Source: Streptomyces lydicus
Lineage (GTDB): Bacteria > Actinomycetota > Actinomycetes > Streptomycetales > Streptomycetaceae
Direction: 5' to 3'
Assembly: GCF_004125265.1 (NCBI RefSeq)
Contig: NZ_RDTE01000003.1
Span: forward strand, 6,572,001-6,636,000
DNA: 64,000 nucleotides
This document shows positions 27,616-38,476 of this stretch, in pieces (position 1 is the stretch's first letter; each line of letters begins with the position of its first letter). Under the pieces are notes generated by a model. The model did no database searches. It was not told where the DNA came from and worked only from the letters and a program-made list of their open reading frames with translations. The translations under genes and the position numbers were made by a program.

Positions 27616-28524
27616 ATGACGACCGCGCGCATCGGACTCCTCGGCACCGGACCCTGGGCGCGGCGCGTCCACGCCCCCGCCCTCGCCGCCCACCCCGGCG
27701 TCGAGTTCACCGGCATCTGGGGGCGCAGGGCGGAGGCCGCCGCCGCGCTGGCCCAGGTCCACCGCACCCGCCCCTACGAGAGCCCCGACGAGCTGTTCGA
27801 GGCCTGCGACGCCGTCGCGATCGCCCTGCCGCCGTCCGTCCAGGCCGCGTTGGCACTCCGCGCCGCCGAGGCCGGCTGCCATCTCCTCCTGGACAAGCCG
27901 GTGGCCACCGCCGTGCCCGAGGCGCGCGCCCTCGTCGCGGCAGCCGACCGGGCGGGTGTCGCCTCGGTGGTCTTCTTCACGGCGCGCTTCGGGGTGCAGG
28001 AGGGGGAGTGGATCGCCGCCCAGGCCGCGGCCGGCGGCTGGTTCACCGCCCATGCCGACTGGCTCGGCTCGGTCTTCGCCGACGACAGCTCCAGCCCGTA
28101 CTCCGACTCGCCCTGGCGCCGGGAGAAGGGCGGGCTGTGGGACGTCGGCCCGCATGCGCTGTCGGTGCTCCTGCCGGTCCTCGGCGACGCGGAAACGGTC
28201 ACCGCGGCCCGCGGTCCGGCCGATGCCGTGCTGCTGACGATGCGGCACAGCAGCGGCGCGGCCAGTTCGGCGACGCTCGGCCTGACCGCGCCCGCCGCGG
28301 CGTCCGGCGTCGAGGTCACCCTCCGCGGCACCGCGGGCATCACCTCCCTGCCCCGTCGCCAGGACGGCCCCGAAGTGGCCTACCGCCATGCGGTCGACGC
28401 CCTGCTCGCCGCCGTGGAGACCGGTCTGCCCAACGCCTGCGACCTGCGCTTCGGCCTCCGGGTCACCGAAATCCTGGCGGCGGCGGAGGAGACCCTCCCG
28501 CCTCCCGTGCCTGACGGGCCATGA
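27616..28524 (+). CDS. Gfo/Idh/MocA-family oxidoreductase
   Basis: The predicted protein has 302 residues. The Rossmann start RIGLLGTGPWARRVHAPAL is followed by FTGIWGRRAEAAAALA, CDAVAIALPPSVQAALALRA and LLLDKPVAT, the (E/D)KP motif that holds the catalytic Lys. GLWDVGPHALSVLLPVLG is the GGH-like motif. The family oxidises or reduces sugars and other hydroxy compounds using NAD(P). ATG 27616 gives MTTARIGLLG; the upstream open frame is discarded. It is divergent from glnII. The substrate is unknown. Confidence 0.85.
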   Translation: MTTARIGLLGTGPWARRVHAPALAAHPGVEFTGIWGRRAEAAAALAQVHRTRPYESPDELFEACDAVAIALPPSVQAALALRAAEAGCHLLLDKPVATAVPEARALVAAADRAGVASVVFFTARFGVQEGEWIAAQAAAGGWFTAHADWLGSVFADDSSSPYSDSPWRREKGGLWDVGPHALSVLLPVLGDAETVTAARGPADAVLLTMRHSSGAASSATLGLTAPAAASGVEVTLRGTAGITSLPRRQDGPEVAYRHAVDALLAAVETGLPNACDLRFGLRVTEILAAAEETLPPPVPDGP

Positions 28525-28527
28525 GAC

Positions 28528-28660
28528 AGGCCATGGTCACGAGTCGCACCTCACGAGCCGTACCTCACGGATCATGGCCCACGCCATGCCCCACGTCATG
28601 GTCCGCGTGATGGACCCATGTCATGCCTCATCGGTCATGACCACATGGCGAAATTGGTCG
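28528..28660. other. CATG-rich intergenic segment
   Basis: At least eight CATG tetranucleotides occur in about 130 bp between the Gfo/Idh gene and the acyl ligase gene, embedded in short variants of CCATGGTC and CACGTCATGG. No hairpin or ORF explains them. They may be degenerate short repeats or binding sites. Confidence 0.4.
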
Positions 28661-28744
28661 TGGAGGGCATCAGCGAACACCCGTAGCGTCAAGGCGTGAC
28701 CGTTTCCTCACACGCCCTGTCACCGGACCAAGGGACCCACTGCC

Positions 28745-30310
28745 ATGACACCCGCCACCGGCTTCACCAGTTACGCCGACGCTCTCCTCGCCGCCCTCGC
28801 CCGTGACCCCTCCCGCACCGCGGTGACCGTGGGGGAGGACGGCGAAGAGATCACCGCCGGCGCCCTGCACGCCACCGTCCACCGCATGGCGGCGGTGCTC
28901 GCCGCCCACGGCATCGGCCGAGGGCAGACCGTCTGCCTCCTCAGCGGCAACCGCCCCGAGGTACTGGACGCCCGCTACGCCGCGGGCCTCCTCGGCGCCC
29001 GGGTGGTCTTCCTCTACGACGGCATGGCCGCCGAGACCCTGGCCCGGATCGCCGCCAGCGTGGACACCGCCCTGCTCCTGGTCGACCCGGCCCTCCACGA
29101 CACCGTGCGCACGCTGCTCCACCACCTCCGGGGCCCGCTCCCGGCCGTCATGACGCTGAGGGAGGGCGCCGCCGCTCTCGGCCCCGACCTGCTCGCCGCC
29201 GCTGCCGCACTCCCCACCACCCCCGAGGTGCCGAGCGCCGCCCGCCCCGAGGACGACTGGTCCATCCGGCACACCGGCGGCACGACCGGCATCCCCAAGG
29301 GCGTCCGGATGAGACACGACGCGTACGCCCGGATGGTGATCCACCAGCGCATGGAGGCCGCCGGTGATCCGCCGCGCTTCCTGGCCTGCAGCCCGCTCGC
29401 CCACCTCGCGGGCATCCTGGCCGATGCCACGCTCGTGGCCGGCGGCACCGTCGTACTGCACCGCGCCTTCGACCCCACCGCCGTACTCGCCGCCGTCGCC
29501 CGCCACCGCATCACCCACCTCTGGCTGCTGCCCCCGCTCCTCTACCGGCTCCTCGACGACCCCACCCTCCCCACCACCGACCTCAGCTCCCTCACCCGCA
29601 TCTCCTACGGCGGCTGTGCGGCCTCACCCACCCGGCTGGCGGAGGCCGCCGAGGCCTTCGGGCCGGTGCTGTTCGGGATGTACGGCCAGTCCGAGGCGAT
29701 GTCGATCACCGAGGCCCGCCCGGAGGACCATCTCCGCACCGGCCCCGGCGGACGGATCACCGTCGGCCGCGCCCTGCCCGGAGTGACCCTCGCGGTGCGC
29801 GACGCGGACGGGCGGGACCTGCCGGCGGGGGAGCGGGGCGAGGTCCAGGTGCGCTCCACCGGGATGATGAACGGCTACTGGAAGCAGCCCGAGGTGACGG
29901 CGCAGGTCCTGGGGGCCGACGGCTGGCTGCGCACCGGCGATGTCGGCGTGCTGGACGACGAGGGGCGGCTCTACCTCGTCGACCGGGTCAAGGACCTGAT
30001 CATCGTCGTGGGCGGGCACGTCCACCCGGCGGAGGTCGAGGACCTGCTGCACACCCATCCCGCGGTCGCCCACTGCGCCGTCTACGGGGTGCGCGGGGCG
30101 GACGAGGCCGAGGAGGTGCATGCCGCGGTCGTCCCCGCCCCGGGCCACCGGGTGGACGCCGACGGCCTCCGCGCCTTCGTCACCGAGCACAAGGGCGCCC
30201 TGTACGCCCCGGCCGCCGTCCGTGTCCTCGACACCATCCCGCTCACCCCCGTGGGCAAGCCGGACAAGGCACTGCTGCGGGCCACCGCCGCCTCGGCCGC
30301 GTCGGCCTGA
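28745..30310 (+). CDS. Class I adenylate-forming enzyme (acyl-CoA ligase-like)
   Basis: The predicted protein has 521 residues. The ANL motifs are complete: RHTGGTTGIPKGVRM (P-loop), SYGGCAASPTRLAEA, LFGMYGQSEAMSITEA, WLRTGDVGVLDDEGRLYLVDRVKDLIIVVGG (hinge and A8), and TPVGKPDKALLR, with the catalytic Lys near the end. The order and length fit acyl-CoA synthetases that activate a carboxylate as acyl-AMP and transfer it to CoA. No carrier protein or other biosynthetic gene is next to it, so the acyl substrate is open. It is followed by two terminator-like stem-loops. Confidence 0.88.
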   Translation: MTPATGFTSYADALLAALARDPSRTAVTVGEDGEEITAGALHATVHRMAAVLAAHGIGRGQTVCLLSGNRPEVLDARYAAGLLGARVVFLYDGMAAETLARIAASVDTALLLVDPALHDTVRTLLHHLRGPLPAVMTLREGAAALGPDLLAAAAALPTTPEVPSAARPEDDWSIRHTGGTTGIPKGVRMRHDAYARMVIHQRMEAAGDPPRFLACSPLAHLAGILADATLVAGGTVVLHRAFDPTAVLAAVARHRITHLWLLPPLLYRLLDDPTLPTTDLSSLTRISYGGCAASPTRLAEAAEAFGPVLFGMYGQSEAMSITEARPEDHLRTGPGGRITVGRALPGVTLAVRDADGRDLPAGERGEVQVRSTGMMNGYWKQPEVTAQVLGADGWLRTGDVGVLDDEGRLYLVDRVKDLIIVVGGHVHPAEVEDLLHTHPAVAHCAVYGVRGADEAEEVHAAVVPAPGHRVDADGLRAFVTEHKGALYAPAAVRVLDTIPLTPVGKPDKALLRATAASAASA

Positions 30311-30311
30311 C

Positions 30312-30360
30312 GGACGGCCTTGCTAAAGCCCCTCGGGAAGGCCCTTCAGCAAGGCCGTCC
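30312..30360 (+). terminator. Stem-loop after the acyl ligase gene
   Basis: GGACGGCCTTGCT and AGCAAGGCCGTCC form a perfect 13-bp stem with a 23-nt loop, starting just after the TGA at 30308-30310. Confidence 0.7.
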
Positions 30361-30398
30361 CGAGGGCGCCCGGCACGGCCCTCCCCCGGCTCCAAATC

Positions 30399-30418
30399 GC
30401 CCCTGGCCAGGGGCTTTT
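30399..30418 (+). terminator. Rho-independent terminator with T-run
   Basis: GCCCCTGGCCAGGGGC is a perfect 16-bp palindrome followed directly by TTTT, in the gap before the small gene at 30485. It is the second terminator-like element after the acyl ligase gene. Confidence 0.78.
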
Positions 30419-30484
30419 GTCAGTGCCCGGCAGTAGAATGGGAACCAGTCAGTGAGGGTTCATCCACGCTCCAGGAGGTCGCCG

Positions 30485-30757
30485 ATGGCCGCTGCCACAC
30501 TCATGACGAAGCCTCTCCCGGCCCACCCACTGCCCAAGAAGCCGCTGCCCGCCGGATGGCCGCGCGAACGGTACGAATCGCACAACCGCCGCCTGAAGGC
30601 CATGCGGCTCGCCATAGCCCTGCTCGACACCGGCGTCTACCGCCCCGAGCAGGCCCACAACCGCAAGATCCGCAGCACCGCGGCCGAGATCGGGGTCCAC
30701 ACCCCGTCCGAGACGACCTGCCGCCTGGTGCGCGCCCTGCTCTACGACCACTGCTGA
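30485..30757 (+). CDS. Small basic protein of unknown function
   Basis: This 90-residue protein is rich in Lys/Arg (KKPLPAGWPRERYESHNRRLKAMRLAIALLD). The C-terminal half predicts helices (NRKIRSTAAEIGVHTPSETTCRLVRALLYDH), with an arrangement suggestive of a small DNA-binding helix-turn-helix, but I do not recognise it. A strong AGGAGG lies 6 nt before ATG 30485, supporting the start. It is flanked by terminators on both sides, so it is monocistronic. Confidence 0.75.
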   Translation: MAAATLMTKPLPAHPLPKKPLPAGWPRERYESHNRRLKAMRLAIALLDTGVYRPEQAHNRKIRSTAAEIGVHTPSETTCRLVRALLYDHC

Positions 30758-30790
30758 CGGCCTGCCGGCGCACCCACGGCAACACCAACA

Positions 30791-30829
30791 GGGCGGCCGC
30801 CCCCGGGACTTCCCCGGGGGCGGCCGCCC
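30791..30829. terminator. Long perfect stem-loop
   Basis: GGGCGGCCGCCCCCGGG and its complement CCCGGGGGCGGCCGCCC form a 17-bp stem with a 5-nt loop between the convergent small-protein and PadR genes. Confidence 0.85.
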
Positions 30830-30848
30830 CTTGCCGTACGGGCACGGC

Positions 30849-31496
30849 TCACCCGGCCGGAGAGCCCCCCGGACCCACCGGCCCGTCCCCCGGACCCGCC
30901 GGCCCGTCCCCCGGACCCACCGGCCCGCTCTCCGCAGCGGCGTCCGGCCCGCCCTCCGTGGCGGCATCCAGCCCCGTGACCTCCGCCAACGCTTCCTCCA
31001 GCCACTCCACCCAGAAGGTCTCCAGCCCGATCCCGGCCCGCAGCACCAGCCGCCGCAGCCGGTCCTCCGGGTCCGCCGCGGCCCCGAAATCGCGCTCCTC
31101 GATCTCCTGGTACTCCGCCAACTGCCACCGGTGCAGCGTCAGATGGCGTCGCAGCTCCTCGTCGAGCCCGGCCCGCCCCACCACCGCCGAAGCGCGCAGC
31201 CGCAGCAGCAGCGCGTCCCGGATGGGCTTGGGGTCCTGCTCGCCACCCGCCCAGCGGGTCAGCTCGGCCCGTCCCGCGGGCAGCACCTCGAACTCCTTCT
31301 TCTGCCCGCGGGACGGCTGCGCGCTCGGCAGTGCCCGGATGAACCCGGCCTGCTCCAGCTTCCCCAGCTCCCGGTAGATCTGCTGGTGCGTGGCCGACCA
31401 GAAGTAGCCGATCGACCGGTCGAACCTGCGGGTCAGCGCCAGCCCCGACGACGGCTTCTCCAGCAGGGCGGTGAGGATGGCGTGCGGGAGTGACAT
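30849..31496 (-). CDS. PadR-family transcriptional regulator
   Basis: The predicted protein has 215 residues. A winged helix opens MSLPHAILTALLEKPSSGLALTRRFD and continues FWSATHQQIYRELGKLEQAGFI, with SRGQKKEFEVLPAGRAELTRW as wing, the PadR N-domain. The C-terminal Vir-like helices include VVGRAGLDEELRRHLTLHRWQLAEY. The last 35 residues are Gly/Pro/Asp repeats (GPGDGPAGPGDGPVGPGG). It starts 28 nt after the fadH stop on the same strand, so it is probably co-transcribed with fadH and may autoregulate through the palindrome at 33596. Confidence 0.9.
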   Translation of the reverse strand: MSLPHAILTALLEKPSSGLALTRRFDRSIGYFWSATHQQIYRELGKLEQAGFIRALPSAQPSRGQKKEFEVLPAGRAELTRWAGGEQDPKPIRDALLLRLRASAVVGRAGLDEELRRHLTLHRWQLAEYQEIEERDFGAAADPEDRLRRLVLRAGIGLETFWVEWLEEALAEVTGLDAATEGGPDAAAESGPVGPGDGPAGPGDGPVGPGGSPAG

Positions 31497-31524
31497 GCCG
31501 CCATCCTAGGCAGCCGGCGGCAGG

Positions 31525-33947
<2,423 letters not shown>

Positions 33948-34817
33948 ATGAGCACTGTGCAAGCCATCACGCCCGACCAGGTGGTCGACACCGCCCGGTA
34001 CCCCCTGTCGCAGCTCGACAGTGCCGAAGGACGGGCCGTGATCACCCGTGCCCGGCGCGAACTCGCGGCGTCCGGCTGCACCGTGCTGCCGGACTTCATC
34101 CGTCCGTCGCTCCGCGAGGCGCTGGAAGCGGAGGGCGCGGCCCTCGCGCCCCACGCGCACTACGACGTCGAGACCGTCAACGTCTACAACATCGCGGTGG
34201 ACCAGGAGCTGCCCGAGGACCACCCCGGCCGCCGGACCTTCCAGCGGGGCAATGCGTTCGTCCCCCGCGACCGCGTCCCCGCGAGCTCCCTCATCGGCAG
34301 CCTCTACTCCCACACGGCGTTCCAGGACTTCATCGCCCGCTGCTTCGGACTGCCCCAGCTGCACGAGCTGGCGGACCCGCTCTCCGGGCTGGTCCTCAAC
34401 GTCGTCGCGCCGGGCATGGAGCATCCCTGGCACTTCGACACCAACGAGTTCACGGTCAGCCTGCTCACCCGCCAGGCACAGGACGGCGGCGTCTTCGAGT
34501 ACTGCCCCAACATCAGGTCCGCCCGGGACGAGCACTTCGACGACGTCCGCGACGTCCTGGACGGCCGGGGCGAGCGGCTGACCCGGCGCCTCCCGCTGAA
34601 CCCCGGCGACCTCCAGCTGTTCAAGGGCCGCTATTCGCTGCACCGGGTGAGCCCGGTGCGCGGCGAACTCGCGCGCCACTCCGCGATCTTCGCCTACAGC
34701 GAGCGCCCCGGTGTCATCGGGAGCGTGGCCCGCACCCGGCAGCTCTTCGGCCGGGTGCTGCCCGAGCATCTGGCGGCCGAGGGCCGGGCCGTACGGGGCG
34801 ACCAACTGCTGGATTAG
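33948..34817 (+). CDS. HalD-like 2-oxoglutarate/Fe(II)-dependent oxygenase
   Basis: The predicted protein has 289 residues. The facial triad is visible as HFD (H162, D164) in PWHFDTNEFTVSLLTRQ and a distal His in YSLHRVSPVRG (H232), followed by HSAIFAY. GGVFEYCPNIRSARDE and the overall order resemble, from memory, the HalD/BesD family of amino-acid halogenases and lysine hydroxylases. The Asp of HxD is present, whereas halogenases carry Gly there, so hydroxylation is expected. The gene after it encodes a carnitine acyltransferase-family protein, suggesting hydroxylation of a lysine-derived or betaine-like substrate. AGAGGG precedes ATG 33948. Cytoplasmic; substrate untested. Confidence 0.78.
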   Translation: MSTVQAITPDQVVDTARYPLSQLDSAEGRAVITRARRELAASGCTVLPDFIRPSLREALEAEGAALAPHAHYDVETVNVYNIAVDQELPEDHPGRRTFQRGNAFVPRDRVPASSLIGSLYSHTAFQDFIARCFGLPQLHELADPLSGLVLNVVAPGMEHPWHFDTNEFTVSLLTRQAQDGGVFEYCPNIRSARDEHFDDVRDVLDGRGERLTRRLPLNPGDLQLFKGRYSLHRVSPVRGELARHSAIFAYSERPGVIGSVARTRQLFGRVLPEHLAAEGRAVRGDQLLD

Positions 34818-34939
34818 CGGCCGGCTGACGAGGACGCGCCGTCCGGCGAGGACACGCCGGCGCCGTGTGCCACCGCCCGCCCGCGCTCCCCGCAGCGGCG
34901 GACACGGTCGGTGACGGCGCGACCATGGACGAGTGACAT

Positions 34940-35003
34940 CACGGCCCAGCGGCCCACGGCCCAGCGGCCCACAGCCCAGAGGCCCACAGGTCCCACAGGT
35001 CCC
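34940..35003. repeat. Short tandem repeats between oxygenase and acyltransferase genes
   Basis: CGGCCCAGCGGCCCA recurs in tandem with small changes, then degrades to CAGCCCAGAGGCCCACAG and GTCCCACAGGTCCC. The repeats occupy most of the gap just upstream of the acyltransferase start. Confidence 0.7.
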
Positions 35004-35058
35004 CACGACCGGAATCGAGAGAGCAGAATTGAACACCCGTCAGGAAAGGCCCGCAGAC

Positions 35059-36867
35059 ATGACGACCTTCGCCCACGAGGACAGCCTGCCGCGGGTGCCC
35101 CTGCCCACACTGGAGGCCAGCGCCGAGCGGTTCCTCGCCTGGTGCGCACCGCTGCTGACCGCCGACGAGCTGGCGGCGACGGAGGCGGAGGTGGCCGCCT
35201 TCCTCCGGCCCGGCGGCCCCGGCCGGGCACTGCACGCCGCGCTGGAGGAGTACGACGCCACCGAGGGCGTCCACAGCTGGCTCGACACCTTCTGGCCGTA
35301 CCGCTACCTGGGCCGCAGGGACCGGATCGCGCTCAACGCCAACTTCTTCTTCCTCTTCCAGGACGCCGCACCCCGGCAGTCGCAGGTGGAGCGGGCCGCC
35401 GGGCTCATCGCCGGAGCCGTCGACTACAAGCGGCAGCTCGATGCGGAACTCATCCCTCCCGTGGTGCAGCGCGGCGCACCCCAGTCGATGATCCAGAACA
35501 GGTACCTGTTCTCCGCCACCCGCATCCCCGGCGCACAGCAGGACACCGTCCGCAGCCCCTACACCGACGCCTGGCCGGGCCCGTCCCGCGCCCGCCACAT
35601 CGTGGTCTTCTTCCGCGGCAACATGTTCCGGATGGAGGTGCTCGGCGCCGACGGCGTCCCGCACAGCCTCGACGACCTCGAAGCGGGACTGCGCGCCGTC
35701 CAGAAGGCCGGCGCCGAACCGGCCCCCGAGGGCACCTCGGTGGGCCACCTCACCACCATGGCCCGCGCCGAGTGGGCCGCGGCCCGGGAGTCCCTGCGCG
35801 CCGGCCACCCCCGCAACGCGGACGCCCTCGACGACATCGAGACCGCCCTGTTCTGCGTCTGCCTGGAGGACTTCGCCCCCGAGGACACCCAGCAGGCCTG
35901 CGACCAGCTGCTCTACGGCGACCGCGGCAACCGCTGGTTCGACAAGGCCGTCTCGCTGATCGTCTTCGCGGACGGCCGGGCGGGCATCAACGTCGAGCAC
36001 TGCGAGCTGGACGGCACCACCATCCTCAGCTTCACCGACGCCCTGCTCAGCACCCCCGCCGAGGAACACTCCCGCCGCTCCGGCGCCCGCCCCCAGGGGC
36101 TCCCCTCCCTGGAACCGGTCGTCTTCGAGCTGGACGACACCCTCCGAGGCCAGGTGCGCTCCGCCGCCGAGGCGTTCGCGGCGTACGGGGAGAACACCGC
36201 GACCCGGACCGTCTCCTTCGACGACTTCGGCAGCACCACCGCCAAGGCCCTGGGCTCCTCCCCGGACGCCTTCGTCCAGCTCGCCTACCAGCTCGCCCAC
36301 CAGCGCGCCAAGGGGCACCTCGGCGCCACCTACGAGTCGATCGCCACCCGCCAGTGGCGGCGCGGCCGTACCGAGGCGATGCGGGTGGTCACCCCGGAGA
36401 TCCAGGCGTTCGTCGGCGCGATGGAGGACCCGGCGGCCGACGCGGACACCCGCCGGGCCGCCTTCCGCGCCGCCGCCGCCCGGCACGTCGCCCGCGCCAA
36501 GGAGTGCCAGGCCGGCGACGCGCCCGAGCAGCACCTGTGGGAGCTGGAACTGATCCAGCGCCGCCGCGGAACGGAACTCGGCGTGACCGAGCAGCCCGCC
36601 CTCTACCGCACGCCCGGCTGGCTGACGATGCGCGACGACTACCTGAGCACCAGCTCGGCCCCGTCCGCCAACATCCAGTACTTCGGCTTCGGCTCCACCA
36701 GCAGCCGCTGCATCGGCGTCGCCTACGTCCTCCTGCCCGACCGCTTCCACCTCTACCTGAGCACGCCACTGGCCGTGGCCGACCAGATGCACACCTTCGC
36801 CGACCGCCTCCGTGAGGCGGTGACGGAACTGCGCGAGCTGCTGGCGCCGGGGGAGGGCGAGGCCTGA
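35059..36867 (+). CDS. Choline/carnitine O-acyltransferase family protein
   Basis: The predicted protein has 602 residues, the family's normal length. Visible signatures are an N-terminal LPRVPLPTLEASAERFL, INVEHCELDGT with the catalytic His (H314), TRTVSFDDFGSTTAKAL-type strand regions, and the CoA/carboxylate-side YESIATRQWRRGRTEAMR. This family transfers acyl groups between CoA and the hydroxyl of carnitine, choline or related compounds; bacterial members are uncommon. ATG 35059 is chosen, with AGGAAAGG upstream; an in-frame TTG at about 35029 is possible. It directly follows a HalD-like 2OG oxygenase on the same strand (241-bp gap with repeats), so the oxygenase could make its hydroxy-amine acceptor. 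Confidence 0.82.
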   Translation: MTTFAHEDSLPRVPLPTLEASAERFLAWCAPLLTADELAATEAEVAAFLRPGGPGRALHAALEEYDATEGVHSWLDTFWPYRYLGRRDRIALNANFFFLFQDAAPRQSQVERAAGLIAGAVDYKRQLDAELIPPVVQRGAPQSMIQNRYLFSATRIPGAQQDTVRSPYTDAWPGPSRARHIVVFFRGNMFRMEVLGADGVPHSLDDLEAGLRAVQKAGAEPAPEGTSVGHLTTMARAEWAAARESLRAGHPRNADALDDIETALFCVCLEDFAPEDTQQACDQLLYGDRGNRWFDKAVSLIVFADGRAGINVEHCELDGTTILSFTDALLSTPAEEHSRRSGARPQGLPSLEPVVFELDDTLRGQVRSAAEAFAAYGENTATRTVSFDDFGSTTAKALGSSPDAFVQLAYQLAHQRAKGHLGATYESIATRQWRRGRTEAMRVVTPEIQAFVGAMEDPAADADTRRAAFRAAAARHVARAKECQAGDAPEQHLWELELIQRRRGTELGVTEQPALYRTPGWLTMRDDYLSTSSAPSANIQYFGFGSTSSRCIGVAYVLLPDRFHLYLSTPLAVADQMHTFADRLREAVTELRELLAPGEGEA

Positions 36868-36885
36868 CCGCTCGCGCCACCGGAT

Positions 36886-36930
36886 GGCGGCAGGCCGCTC
36901 GGGGGCCTGGCCCCCGACCGGCCTGCCGCC
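36886..36930. terminator. Bidirectional stem-loop
   Basis: GGCGGCAGGCCG and CGGCCTGCCGCC form a perfect 12-bp stem around a second, inner GGGGGCCTGGCCCCC hairpin, between the convergent acyltransferase and Fpg/Nei genes. Confidence 0.8.
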
Positions 36931-36966
36931 GTCCTCCCTGCCCGGCTCCTGGTTTGGCCCTCCCGC

Positions 36967-37836
36967 TCACTTCAGCAATCGGGACATCCGCCGATCGGCG
37001 AGAACCTTGCCCCCGGTCTGGCAGGTCGGGCAGTACTGCATCGACGCATCACTGAATGACACCTCACGGATGGTGTCCCCGCACACCGGACAGGCCTCCC
37101 CCTTCCGCCCGTGCACCCGCAGCCCGCTCTTCTTCTCTGCCTTGAGGTCCTTGAGCGCCAGCCCCCGCGCCCGCTCGACCGCCTCCCGGAGCGTCCTGCC
37201 GATCGCCTCGTAGATCCGCGCCACCTCGTCCTCCGAGAGCCTGGCAGCCAGCTTGAAAGGCGACATCCGCGCCGCATGCAAAATCTCGTCCGAGTACGCG
37301 TTCCCGATCCCGGCAAGCACGCTCTGGTCCCGCAGCACCCCTTTGATCTGCCGGCTTTCCCCCGCCAGCAGCCCCGCGAACGCCTCCACGGTGAACCCTT
37401 CGGAAAGCGGATCGGGCCCGAGCCGCGCCACCCCCGACACCTCCAGCACATCCCGCACCACATACACCGCAAGATGCTTCTGACTCCCGGCCTCGGTCAC
37501 CTCGAACCCCGCACCATCGCCGGGATCACCGAGCCGCACCCGCAACGCCAACGGCCCCTTGCCTGGCCGCGGCGGCACCTCCGGCAGCCGGTCACTCCAC
37601 CGCACCCACCCCGCCCGGCCGAGGTGCATGACCAGATGCAGCCCCCCGACCCCAAAATCAAGAAACTTCCCGCGCCGCTCCACCCCCTCGAACACCCGCC
37701 CTTCGAGCGCGCTGAGCGGCGGGTCATAGGTCTTCAGCGCATGCACCGCAACCGCATACACCCGGGCAACGGACCGACCAACCAACCGCTCACCCAAAAA
37801 CCGCGACAGCGACTCAACCTCTGGCAACTCAGGCAT
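36967..37836 (-). CDS. Fpg/Nei-family DNA glycosylase/AP lyase
   Basis: The predicted protein has 289 residues. MPELPEVESLSRFL supplies the catalytic Pro1-Glu2 after Met removal. SVLAGIGNAYSDEILHAARMSPF is the H2TH region, and CPVCGDTIREVSFSDASMQYCPTC is the C4 zinc finger. The enzyme excises oxidised bases and cleaves the abasic site in base-excision repair. Several Fpg/Nei homologues exist per actinobacterial genome, so I do not assign MutM or Nei specifically. Confidence 0.9.
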   Translation of the reverse strand: MPELPEVESLSRFLGERLVGRSVARVYAVAVHALKTYDPPLSALEGRVFEGVERRGKFLDFGVGGLHLVMHLGRAGWVRWSDRLPEVPPRPGKGPLALRVRLGDPGDGAGFEVTEAGSQKHLAVYVVRDVLEVSGVARLGPDPLSEGFTVEAFAGLLAGESRQIKGVLRDQSVLAGIGNAYSDEILHAARMSPFKLAARLSEDEVARIYEAIGRTLREAVERARGLALKDLKAEKKSGLRVHGRKGEACPVCGDTIREVSFSDASMQYCPTCQTGGKVLADRRMSRLLK

Positions 37837-37912
37837 ATCGCCATTTTGCCGCGTAATGATGGAATCGGAGCGGCGGGGAGCCGGGCCGGGCTGCTGCTCG
37901 TCGAGTGTTTCC

Positions 37913-38362
37913 TCAGCCGAAAGTGCCGGCCAGGTAGGCGTTGCGGGTCCTGATGAGGCGGGGCATGTACCGGCCCAGAAGGATTCCGTCGACGATGCGC
38001 CCGACCGGCCCCAGCGGCGAGGCGAAGTCGATGACGTCCCTCATCACAGTGCCACCGGCACCGTCCGGCTCGAAGTGATGGACGTGATGCCATCGCTTGA
38101 AGGGCCCGGACTCCTGCTCGTCCACGAACCGTCGGGGCCGGTCGTATGCAGTGATACGGGCCTTGAGGCGCCAGGTTATGCCGAAATGCCGAGCCTGAAA
38201 GGTCACCGTGTCCCCGAGCGACAACTCGCCGCCGGTCTTGCCGTCCACCGCCCGCTCCGACGACGAGGCCATCGAGCGGGTATGCGCCCGCACATCCAGA
38301 CACACCGCGAACACCTGCTCCGGGGGCGCGGCAACGACTGTCACGACCTCGAAATGCGGCAC
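37913..38362 (-). CDS. SRPBCC-family protein
   Basis: This 149-residue protein opens MPHFEVVTVVAAPPEQVFAVCLDVRAHT, the START/SRPBCC first strand and helix. DTVTFQARHFGITWRLKARITAYDRPRRFVDEQ and GGTVMRDVIDFASPLGPVG complete the helix-grip fold, with the long C-terminal helix ending NAYLAGTF. Such proteins bind hydrophobic ligands or act as polyketide-cyclase-like lipid carriers. No catalytic residues are evident. Neighbours give no clue to a pathway. Confidence 0.82.
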   Translation of the reverse strand: MPHFEVVTVVAAPPEQVFAVCLDVRAHTRSMASSSERAVDGKTGGELSLGDTVTFQARHFGITWRLKARITAYDRPRRFVDEQESGPFKRWHHVHHFEPDGAGGTVMRDVIDFASPLGPVGRIVDGILLGRYMPRLIRTRNAYLAGTFG

Positions 38363-38476
38363 CCTCTCACCCTAATGGTCCATCTGTAGACCCTGATCCG
38401 GCTGGCGGGGCTGCGACCATGATGAGGGACCGATATCGGATCGCATGCGACGGTCGTCAACTGGCACGCTGCCTGC

